This document shows, piece after piece, positions 8,210 through 14,107 of a stretch of 14,107 bases of DNA. This DNA is from Verrucomicrobiales bacterium. GTDB lineage: Bacteria; Verrucomicrobiota; Verrucomicrobiia; Limisphaerales; UBA9464. Both the position numbers and the translations under genes were made by a program. The notes under the pieces are model-generated. The model had not been told where the DNA came from, ran no database searches, and was given only the letters and a program-made list of their open reading frames with translations. The stretch covers positions 1 through 14,107 of the forward strand of contig DLVS01000586.1 of NCBI GenBank assembly GCA_003445095.1, read 5' to 3'. Every line of letters begins with the position of its first letter. The first letter of the stretch is position 1.

Positions 8210-11200
8210 ATGTTCCCGTCTTCTCAGCGGCGGGCGCAGAACTCGATTGACCATCGAAAGCCAGTTAGTGAACGTTTCAACATCAGGACCAAGCCTCTCT
8301 CGACGGCGCGAACTTGGGTAGCGCCCCCAATCGCGGCCAAACTTGAACACCAGCGCCGGCGTTTTATTTGGGCGCTGGCTAGCGGGATCGTTTGGGCTCT
8401 TTGGGGAGCCTGGGCCAGTCCTCCGGGAGATGCCTTCGCTGAGCCTTTGATGCTCCACGGCGAATCCGCGTTTCGATGGGTGGACTTCCGAGAAGCAACG
8501 GGCGAGTCGGGGGAACGGTCCCATTACTCCGAGAGCTTGGGAGGCGGGGCCGGGATCACCAACGTACCGCCTCGCTCGGTGTGGTTGGCCTGGCAGGCGC
8601 CGCGAGATGGCGTAGCGCAATTAGTCCTCTCCCGCCGCGAGCCGCTCGTGCCATCCTTGGTCGCGCCACGACAGCTTGGCGCACCTCGACTGGTTATCTA
8701 CACCAACGTCACGAGCCTGGCGTCGTTGCGGAAAGTGGAAGGAGAGGTCTTCGGAAAAGTTGGGCACGAACTGACGCGGTTTCCCGTCGTAGCCGGACGC
8801 GACTACCGGTTCGCGCTCAGTGGATCGGAACCGTGGATGGGAGAATACGGAGTGAGCATCCGACTCGATTCGAGTGCGCCGCCCAAAAACGATCGCCTGG
8901 TCGAGGCAACGATTCTGGATTCATCATCATCGGGGATCACTTTCGATTTAGACCGCGCCTCAGTCGAAGAAGGTGAGCCAGACTTCGGCGTTACCGAGCA
9001 CATCATCGTCAACGACCGCGGGTACGAATCGTCTGCTATCGCGCCGCGCGGCGGCCGCTCGATCTGGTTTCGGTGGACGGCTCCCACCAATGGTGGCTAC
9101 GCGTTCCACGCCAGTGCGCCGGGCGCCTACCCACAACTCGCCGTGTTCCGGAGACGATCCACCCCACCGACCGATCCGCCGATCACATTCAACGATCTTG
9201 AGCGCTTGAGCCGGGCCACCAATGGAGGCTTCGCGGTCTGGCTCTCCAGGTCCTGTGAATTATGCGAGTTCGAGTATTCGGTCTCAAGCTATCGCTCCGC
9301 CGACGCCACTGTCACCGTCTCGGCCAAGGCCGGCGATCAATTCTGGATTCAAGTGGATCGGCTTTGGGGTGATCCAGACTGGTGGACTGCGGTAGACCCC
9401 TTCGACAATCCGGCTAATTCAGCCTGGGGAACGGTGAATCTGGTCACCGCCAACCGCTCGGCCGGAGTTTTGCATATCAACCCAACGGCCCCGAACGATA
9501 CGTTTGAGCGAACTCTGCCGCTGCCCGACACGGATTTGAGCTCAGACTTCTTTGCCGGCGCATCCTTCGAGGAAGCGGAGCCGAATTCAAATCTCCTCGG
9601 AGGAAACCACGGAAGCTTGTGGTGGAGCTGGATCGTACCCGTGACGGGAAACTACCTCGCCGAAGGTCCAACATGCGAAGCCTATCGAGGTAACACGCTT
9701 GCCGACCTAGAACGGCTGACCAGTGATCAACTTCCCTCGATGATCCAGGGATTCGCGGCCATCGCGGGAGAACGTCTTTACTTTCGTTGTCTCGTGGCAC
9801 CCTCCGACACCTCTTCGCAACCTCGGTTAGTTCCCGTCATCTACGGAACACCACCCAATGATCGATTTGATCGTCCCGAACCGCTGAATTTGGAGCCGGT
9901 GCGGCAAACCACTGAAATAACCCAAGCGCCAGGTCCACTGAGTTTCGAAGCCGGCGAACCCGCCGAGGGCGGACTTACCAACTCCGGATCCGCCTGGTTC
10001 GTCCTAATTCCGCAGAAGGATCAGATGGTTCGCCTGAGCGTGAACTTCTTTCAGCGTAATCAGGAAATTACGTCAGCGGAACAAGTGGGTGCTACCCTGG
10101 AATTATTCGAGGGCAACACCCTTTCGAATCTCCGCGCCGTCGCGCCTGTGTCGCCCGGGTTCGTGACCCAAGAGTTTGCGCTTCACGCCGGCGTTGAATA
10201 TCGGTTGCGGGTCCAGGCGGAAGCGAGCCGGTGGACGTATTTCAGCCAGTACTATGTGGAAACAGCGCCGCGGAATGATTGGTTCTCCGGGAGGATACCT
10301 GTGCCGCAGTTTTCTCTGGGGGATGATCGCAGTTATTCCCTGCGAACCGCCGAAGCCGGAGAGCCTGCGCACGCCGGACAGCCCGCGGCGCGTTCGCTGT
10401 GGTACGAATGGCAGGCGCCTCGGAGTGGTCCTCAGGCGCTGGAATTCCAAGGCCGACGAGGAAGTCGGATCGCGTTATATCGTGGCGAGACGCTGAACAC
10501 GTTGGTGCCGCTCGTCTCGATTAGGTTGGCTGATGATTCCGTCCCGCAGCTCGGGAGTTTCACGGCCATCGCTGGCGAACGGTTGGCCCTGGCATTTGAA
10601 GACTCTTCCCCCGAGTGGTTCAATCAGTCCGTTTCTTTTTATCCTGGATTGGAGAACGACTCCTTCGATCACCCCAGAGTTTTTGATCGCCCTGAGCAAA
10701 TCTCGGCTTGGCCTGCGACGACTTCGCCCGAAGAGCGGAGCCTACTTCCTGATGCTGCCTACGGGGTCCTGTGGCATCGTTGGACGGCACCTGCAGAAGG
10801 GACTTACTCGCTGGAGGTGATTCGCGGGTATGGTTCACCAACCAACCTGCCCCTGCCGGGAATCAAGGTGTTTCTTGGAGAAAGCTGGTCCTCGCTCGAA
10901 TCGCTACAGGTGCAGATTCCCGCGCTGCCGTTGGACCGAGAATTGATCCTTTTCGAGGCCGTCCGCGCTCAGACATACCACTTTGCCATTTTCCCACGCA
11001 GCCAGGGTCGGCAGAGCTATCGATTGGGAATGACGGGGCCGCGGATGGACGATATCGCAGCGTCAACCCATCTGAAGATTTTGCAGGACCCCAATTTGAT
11101 GCGGATCTCCAGCTCGAGTCGCTTTATGCATCGTTTGGATCGCTCGTTCGACCTCCACCATTGGGATCCGGTGAAGTGGTTTGCGATGCCTCAGATCAAC

Positions 11201-11272
11201 GTTTTCCTGCCCGTGGACGATCTGAATTTCGGTGAGCCGACCGTGTTCTTGCGCGTGGTGACGCCCGAGTGA
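8210..11272 (+). CDS. Large exported protein with six PPC-like beta-sandwich repeats
   Basis: A 1020-residue protein, probably surface or periplasmic. A long basic n-region (1-51) leads into a hydrophobic segment (about 52-69) with an AWA-S signal-peptidase-like site near residue 69. Six degenerate repeats follow, each typically with an N-D-x-F opening, an E-x-GEP motif, an S-x-W-x-x-W-x-AP core and a closing AGxxYxxxV strand: about 81-222 (SVWLAWQAP), 224-424 (NDR, EEGEP, SIWFRWTAP), 427-545 (NDTF, EEAEP, SLWWSWIVP), 548-684 (NDRF, EAGEP, SAWFVLIP), 687-811 (NDWF, EAGEP, SLWYEWQAP) and 813-944 (NDSF, VLWHRWTAP). This pattern resembles pre-peptidase C-terminal-like domains common in Verrucomicrobiota. 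The tail (about 965-1020; SFDLHHWDPV, VFLRVVTP) resembles the C-terminal beta module with T/S-x-DLxxWxPV and FYRV motifs found on many exported proteins of this phylum. No catalytic domain is visible, so binding, adhesion or scaffolding is likelier than catalysis. The second repeat is enlarged and contains a Cys pair (349, 352). Confidence 0.88.
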   Translation: MFPSSQRRAQNSIDHRKPVSERFNIRTKPLSTARTWVAPPIAAKLEHQRRRFIWALASGIVWALWGAWASPPGDAFAEPLMLHGESAFRWVDFREATGESGERSHYSESLGGGAGITNVPPRSVWLAWQAPRDGVAQLVLSRREPLVPSLVAPRQLGAPRLVIYTNVTSLASLRKVEGEVFGKVGHELTRFPVVAGRDYRFALSGSEPWMGEYGVSIRLDSSAPPKNDRLVEATILDSSSSGITFDLDRASVEEGEPDFGVTEHIIVNDRGYESSAIAPRGGRSIWFRWTAPTNGGYAFHASAPGAYPQLAVFRRRSTPPTDPPITFNDLERLSRATNGGFAVWLSRSCELCEFEYSVSSYRSADATVTVSAKAGDQFWIQVDRLWGDPDWWTAVDPFDNPANSAWGTVNLVTANRSAGVLHINPTAPNDTFERTLPLPDTDLSSDFFAGASFEEAEPNSNLLGGNHGSLWWSWIVPVTGNYLAEGPTCEAYRGNTLADLERLTSDQLPSMIQGFAAIAGERLYFRCLVAPSDTSSQPRLVPVIYGTPPNDRFDRPEPLNLEPVRQTTEITQAPGPLSFEAGEPAEGGLTNSGSAWFVLIPQKDQMVRLSVNFFQRNQEITSAEQVGATLELFEGNTLSNLRAVAPVSPGFVTQEFALHAGVEYRLRVQAEASRWTYFSQYYVETAPRNDWFSGRIPVPQFSLGDDRSYSLRTAEAGEPAHAGQPAARSLWYEWQAPRSGPQALEFQGRRGSRIALYRGETLNTLVPLVSIRLADDSVPQLGSFTAIAGERLALAFEDSSPEWFNQSVSFYPGLENDSFDHPRVFDRPEQISAWPATTSPEERSLLPDAAYGVLWHRWTAPAEGTYSLEVIRGYGSPTNLPLPGIKVFLGESWSSLESLQVQIPALPLDRELILFEAVRAQTYHFAIFPRSQGRQSYRLGMTGPRMDDIAASTHLKILQDPNLMRISSSSRFMHRLDRSFDLHHWDPVKWFAMPQINVFLPVDDLNFGEPTVFLRVVTPE

Positions 11273-11347
11273 CCAAGGTCGGCAGCCCGGCAGTTCGAAC
11301 GTTATTCCGGCTTGAAGCTCAGTTCCGGCGGCCAGAGGCTGCGGACC

Positions 11348-11776
11348 ATGCTCGACGACGAACGCCAACTCATCCTCGACCAGGAACACCTGCGTCTCCT
11401 CCGGATCGGTTACTACATTTCGGCAGGGACCACCGCATTTTTCAGCCTGTTCGGACTTCTATATGTTTTTATGGGGATCTTCATCGCATTGGTCGAACCC
11501 TCCGGCGGCCGGGCCAATCAGCCGCCGCCTGCTGCGGTGGGTCTGATCTTCGCGGCGGTGGGTGGGTTCGTCACGCTGGCTGGCGCCACCTTGGCGACGC
11601 TCAAGTTCTTCACAGCTCGTGCCCTCGGAAATCGGCGAGCGTCCGTTCTCTGTTTCATCACGGCAGGAATATCTTGCATTGCCATCCCCTACGGGACGCT
11701 GCTCGGTATCTGTACGTTTCTCGTGTTAAGCCGCCCGAGCGTTCAGACACTTTTCGTCGCGAGCTCTAAGCCGTGA
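11348..11776 (+). CDS. Small polytopic inner-membrane protein (142 aa)
   Basis: Starting at ATG 11348, the protein opens with an acidic, soluble segment (MLDDERQLILDQEHLRLLRI) followed by hydrophobic stretches at about 20-48, 62-88, and 99-127, the last probably two passes. This suggests three or four membrane helices with a Pro/Gly-rich loop at 51-61. The DxEHLRLLxIxYY start followed by an AGTTAFFSLF helix resembles short uncharacterised membrane proteins of Acidobacteria, Planctomycetes and Verrucomicrobia; no function is known to me. A TTG at 11312 would add 12 residues, but the family-like start and a GAGG about 11 bases upstream favour 11348. It begins 75 bases after the PPC-repeat gene with no obvious terminator between, so co-transcription is plausible. 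Its stop lies 11 bases before an inverted-repeat element. Confidence 0.75.
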   Translation: MLDDERQLILDQEHLRLLRIGYYISAGTTAFFSLFGLLYVFMGIFIALVEPSGGRANQPPPAAVGLIFAAVGGFVTLAGATLATLKFFTARALGNRRASVLCFITAGISCIAIPYGTLLGICTFLVLSRPSVQTLFVASSKP

Positions 11777-11787
11777 CAATTCAGATC

Positions 11788-11942
11788 AACCACGAATAGA
11801 CACAAATGAACACCGATAGGCAGAGGTCAAACCAAAGCTTTCGGAGGAGCGGGTCGTGGTCACTGAAAGGTGAGTCCAACCGGCCGGCGTCGTCCCGCGA
11901 AATTATCGGTCGATTGGTGTGAATTGGTGTCCATTCGTGGTT
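11788..11942. repeat. 155-base inverted-repeat element
   Basis: The left end (11788-11817) begins AACCACGAATAGACACAAAT and the right end (11913-11942) finishes TGTCCATTCGTGGTT. The 30-base ends are inverted copies matching at 25 of 30 positions, with a unique centre of about 95 bases that has no coding signal. Within each end the theme ATGGACACNAATGAACAC is itself semi-repetitive. The form is that of a non-autonomous, miniature-transposon-like or REP-like element. I recall ACCACGAATGGACAC-type intergenic repeats in other bacterial genomes, but cannot verify this here. It follows the membrane-protein stop by 11 bases and could also act as a transcript-end hairpin. Confidence 0.65.
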
Positions 11943-11978
11943 TTCCAAGTTTTTCCACTGCCTGGGTCCGGCTAAGGC

Positions 11979-11994
11979 GCGGGAGGCGTCCCGC
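11979..11994. repeat. Short GC-rich hairpin
   Basis: GCGGGA and TCCCGC pair perfectly around the tetraloop GGCG. Allowing a two-base bulge on the left extends the stem to AGGC..GGGA / TCCCGCCT. It is followed only by a weak AATTT, so a Rho-independent terminator is doubtful. Confidence 0.4.
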
Positions 11995-12072
11995 CTGAAT
12001 TTCGGAGTTGAATGGAGCAGAAAGAAACAGACGCAACAGCGAGTCAGTGGATTAGGAATGAATGTGCCCTTC

Positions 12073-12099
12073 TTGAACGTTCAACTGTCCGGTGACAGT
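12073..12099. promoter_or_regulatory. 12-bp perfect palindrome adjoining a 6-bp hairpin
   Basis: TTGAACGTTCAA (12073-12084) is a perfect twofold palindrome, the shape of a dimeric repressor site. Its last A is also the first base of the hairpin ACTGTC-CGGT-GACAGT (12084-12099). Whether it is an operator, a terminator or chance cannot be decided from sequence alone. Confidence 0.35.
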
Positions 12100-12133
12100 C
12101 AGTGAGGCCCACACGGTATTCTGCCTACTCTAC

Positions 12134-12208
12134 TCAATCACGGTCTTCGCGACCCAACAGCGCCTGCAGGAAGCGCAATTCACTTTCGTTGAGCGAGGGC
12201 GTGGCCAC
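12134..12208 (-). pseudogene. 24-aa frame behind a strong Shine-Dalgarno, possibly a truncated gene start
   Basis: A GTG at 12208 opens a frame reading MATPSLNESELRFLQALLGR and then EDRD before TGA. The translation looks like a genuine helical N-terminus rather than shadow sequence. It sits 8 bases after AAGGAGGAG and overlaps the frame upstream by 29 bases, as coupled genes often do. At 24 residues it is either a very small protein or the front end of a gene cut off near 12140. I have a vague recollection of nucleotidyltransferase-like proteins beginning similarly, but hold this loosely. Confidence 0.35.
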
Positions 12209-12326
12209 GGATCAAACTCCTCCTTAACCTTTCGAGCGGCGGCTGCTCCACGAGAATGAGCGTGTGCCTCACGTAGTCCGGATCGGCCTCCGGGCGTACC
12301 GCCAGCACCGCCCAAACGGAACGCAT
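12180..12326 (-). CDS. Hypothetical 48-aa protein or gene remnant
   Basis: ATG at 12326 opens a frame beginning MRSVWAVLAVRPEADP, continuing with DYVRHTLILVEQPPLERL and a basic tail ending ALAQRK. The frame is open 60 bases further upstream (RDRAASRWVAKL before the Met) to a TGA at 12387-12389, with no ATG, GTG or TTG there, so the protein may be 5'-truncated. The composition is protein-like, unlike the Gly/Ala/Arg-rich alternative frame over the same bases. It overlaps the following 24-aa frame. I do not recognise the family. Confidence 0.35.
   Translation of the reverse strand: MRSVWAVLAVRPEADPDYVRHTLILVEQPPLERLRRSLIRGHALAQRK
12217..12225 (-). promoter_or_regulatory. Strong ribosome binding site for the 24-aa frame
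   Basis: Minus-strand AAGGAGGAG lies 8 bases before the GTG at 12208. It is the best Shine-Dalgarno match I found in the window, while most larger genes here have weak ones. Confidence 0.5.
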
Positions 12327-12468
12327 CAGCTTGGCTACCCAACGGCTGGCGGCCCGATCCCGTGAATTAGCTTTTTTGTCGTCGGCTCAATGATTGTCTC
12401 GGCAAAGTCCGTCGCTTCCGCCGTCGCGGTGTCGGATTCGTTGTCTCGGCGGCGGATGACAGGGTGAG

Positions 12469-14107
12469 ATGAGTCTGCCCGACGATGCTGAATTGGTACG
12501 CCAATGCGCCCGCGAGGGTTCGCAATCGGCGTTTGCAATCCTGGTGGAGCGCCACGCGCCACTGGTCCATTCGGTCGCGCGCCGTTTGACCGGTGACACC
12601 GACTTGGCCCGGGATGTAACCCAGAGGGTGTTCCTCGACCTCCTGAACAAAGTCTCCCAGGTGTGGGAACTGATCGAAAAGCAGCGGAGTTCGGGCCCGG
12701 CGGTGCTGTCCGGATGGCTTCACCGGGCGTCCCGGTACGAGGCACTGGAACTGACGCGGAGCGAGCGCCGTCGGCAGGCTCGAGAAAGGCAAGCCATGGA
12801 ACTTCTAATGCAAGACTCCGGGGAGGACCCCTTTTGGGAAACGGTGCGTCCGGTGGTCGATGAGGCGCTGGATTCCCTCCCTGAGCCGGATCGGCGGGCC
12901 CTTTTGCTCCGCTATTTCCAAGGGGCTGGTTTCCGGGAGATCGGTGCGGCCTTGGAGCTCAGCGACGATGCGGCCCAGAAACGAGTGAGCCGGTCACTCG
13001 AACGGTTGCGAGAACAGTTTGCCGCACGGGGAATCACCACAACGGCGGCGGCGTTGGGTGTGGCCCTAGCGGCCCACGCGGTGGAACCGGTTCCCATCGG
13101 CCTGGCGGACCAGATTGCGGCCGCGGTCTGGACCGCCCCACGGAGCGGGTTGGTAGGGTCATCGAAAATGGCTTCAGCTCCTCAGGATTCCGCCTCGACG
13201 AATGCTTTTTCGGCTTCCCTACCCGTCGCGGCTGGGTTGGCCGTAATCGCTTTGCTGGGCGCGCTCCTTTGGCTGGCTCGGCGGGATGGTCCTGCTACCC
13301 CGGTTCCGGAAAGTGGTTCAATGGTTGAGGAAGTCGCCGCGACCCCGGCGGTAGAAAACGCGCCGGGCGTGGCACCGTCCGGGGCGACGAATGAGGAACA
13401 GCAGCTCCAGCTCTTGGTTCGTTCCGCGGATTCCCGCGCCCCGGTCACCAATGTTCTAGTGGTTCCCTACTTTACGACGGAGCGCACACAACTTCTCCCG
13501 ACGCAATTCAGCGATGCGTTCGGTCGCGCCGAAGTGACCTACCCAACCAATGCCTCGGTCCTCACGATCGACCTCCGCCTCGAAGGATACGCCGACACTC
13601 GACTTTCCTGGAATCGGACTCGCGGGTTAACGATCCCGGCGGTGCAGGAGGTGCGGTTGATCCGCGCGCCACGCATCGGTGGACTCGTTGTCAACATCGC
13701 GGGAGTTCCACTCACCAACACCATGGTACAGCTCCATTTGCCCGACGGCCGTCCCGAGATCGCGCAGGTTGAGTCTCACACCTGTGAACTGCAGATTGTC
13801 ACGGATAGCGAGGGGCGGTGGTCCACCGCGCGCGTGGCGGAGGAATTGTTTTCCCGGTTCGAAGGTACTCCCTGGCGCAAAGATCATCTCAGCCATGGTT
13901 GGACCCGGTTCGCGAACCAACCCGAAGCGATTGGCCAATTGTTGGCGGGGACCTACGTGTTCACTTTGGATACCGGCCTTTCATTCCGGGGCCGCGTCGT
14001 CGATGAGTTTGATGCACCCGTTTCCGGGGCCGTCGTTCTGCTGGGCGACTACCTCAGCAATCAGCACTCTGCCCAGACAACGAACAATGGTGAGTTCGTG
14101 CTGGGGG
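12469..14107 (+). CDS. ECF-type sigma factor fused to a membrane segment and a beta-rich C-terminal domain (3' partial)
   Basis: The frame runs from ATG 12469 off the window end (546 residues visible). An AGGGTGAG directly before the ATG can serve as ribosome site. Sigma region 2 occupies about 7-105: AFAILVERHAPLVHSVARRL, ARDVTQRVFLDLL, and SGWLHRASRYEALELTRSER with a basic stretch. Region 4 occupies about 128-186: LDSLPEPDRRALLLRYFQG, then the DNA-binding helix-turn-helix FREIGAALELSDDAAQKRVS. An Ala-rich segment (191-222; AHAVEPVPIGLADQI), which I recall from other verrucomicrobial sigma factors, leads to a clear hydrophobic helix at 251-270 followed by RRD. A Pro/Ala/Glu-rich linker (about 273-312) precedes beta-rich modules from about 312, the last (about 504-546, FRGRVVDEFDAPVSGAVVLL) matching a carboxypeptidase-regulatory-like fold. 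Role inferred: a membrane-tethered transcription initiator responding to an envelope signal. Target promoters and release mechanism are unknown. Confidence 0.9.
   Translation, partial: MSLPDDAELVRQCAREGSQSAFAILVERHAPLVHSVARRLTGDTDLARDVTQRVFLDLLNKVSQVWELIEKQRSSGPAVLSGWLHRASRYEALELTRSERRRQARERQAMELLMQDSGEDPFWETVRPVVDEALDSLPEPDRRALLLRYFQGAGFREIGAALELSDDAAQKRVSRSLERLREQFAARGITTTAAALGVALAAHAVEPVPIGLADQIAAAVWTAPRSGLVGSSKMASAPQDSASTNAFSASLPVAAGLAVIALLGALLWLARRDGPATPVPESGSMVEEVAATPAVENAPGVAPSGATNEEQQLQLLVRSADSRAPVTNVLVVPYFTTERTQLLPTQFSDAFGRAEVTYPTNASVLTIDLRLEGYADTRLSWNRTRGLTIPAVQEVRLIRAPRIGGLVVNIAGVPLTNTMVQLHLPDGRPEIAQVESHTCELQIVTDSEGRWSTARVAEELFSRFEGTPWRKDHLSHGWTRFANQPEAIGQLLAGTYVFTLDTGLSFRGRVVDEFDAPVSGAVVLLGDYLSNQHSAQTTNNGEFVLG

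Larger units (their letters stand above)
11777..12133. other. Repeat-rich intergenic region
   Basis: No gene is supported. The stretch holds the inverted-repeat element at 11788-11942, a GC-rich hairpin GCGGGA-GGCG-TCCCGC (11979-11994), a perfect palindrome TTGAACGTTCAA (12073-12084) and an adjoining hairpin ACTGTC-CGGT-GACAGT (12084-12099). These lie between the plus-strand membrane-protein gene and the minus-strand small frames, so some may act as terminators in either direction, although none has a convincing T tract. Confidence 0.6.

Noticed and set aside
11269..11769. Plus-strand 166-codon frame overlapping the small membrane protein
   Set aside because: Arg/His-rich translation in a shifted frame; the overlapping frame has clear membrane helices and a family-like start.
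12130..12342. Minus-strand 70-codon frame over the mini-frames
   Set aside because: Gly/Ala/Arg-rich shadow; the two other frames on this strand have more protein-like composition and the strong ribosome site.

Overview
The window looks like chromosomal DNA of a Verrucomicrobiota bacterium, most likely from the Pedosphaerales/Limisphaerales side of the phylum. The evidence is gene content: a ThuA / membrane-bound-dehydrogenase / HEAT / CxxCH-heme fusion of the type known from Planctomycetes and Verrucomicrobia, a very long secreted protein built of PPC-like beta repeats, and an ECF-type sigma factor carrying a long C-terminal extension with a membrane segment. The DNA is GC-rich, so most genes cast long spurious open frames on the opposite strand. 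Lineage is an inference from families and style, since there is no rRNA gene here.

Layout. (1) Bases 1-3624, plus strand: the 3' part of the multidomain dehydrogenase/cytochrome gene, whose start lies outside the window. It carries a 66-base palindromic 7-mer repeat spliced in frame into the dehydrogenase domain. (2) 3688-7218, minus strand: a complete single-chain pyruvate carboxylase, convergent with gene 1. (3) 7589-7804, minus strand: a 71-residue double-CxxC zinc-ribbon protein. (4) 8210-11272, plus strand: a 1020-residue exported protein with six PPC-like repeats, followed 75 bases later by (5) a small polytopic membrane protein (11348-11776), possibly in the same transcript. (6) 11777-12468: a repeat-rich stretch with a 155-base inverted-repeat element, hairpins, a perfect 12-base palindrome and two tiny overlapping minus-strand frames. 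The second of these starts behind a near-perfect Shine-Dalgarno, so this may be the remains of an operon. (7) 12469 to the window end, plus strand: an ECF sigma factor fused to a transmembrane segment and a large beta-rich C-terminal region that ends, at the window edge, in a carboxypeptidase-regulatory-like fold.

Working together. Gene 1 would be a periplasmic or surface oxidation enzyme passing electrons to its own c-type heme. Pyruvate carboxylase is an independent anaplerotic housekeeping enzyme. The PPC-repeat protein and the small membrane protein may share a transcript and belong to the cell envelope. The sigma fusion is the strongest candidate for a less-described system: promoter recognition, membrane anchoring and a putative sensing domain in one polypeptide. 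No CRISPR array, tRNA, rRNA, integrase or recognisable transposase was seen.
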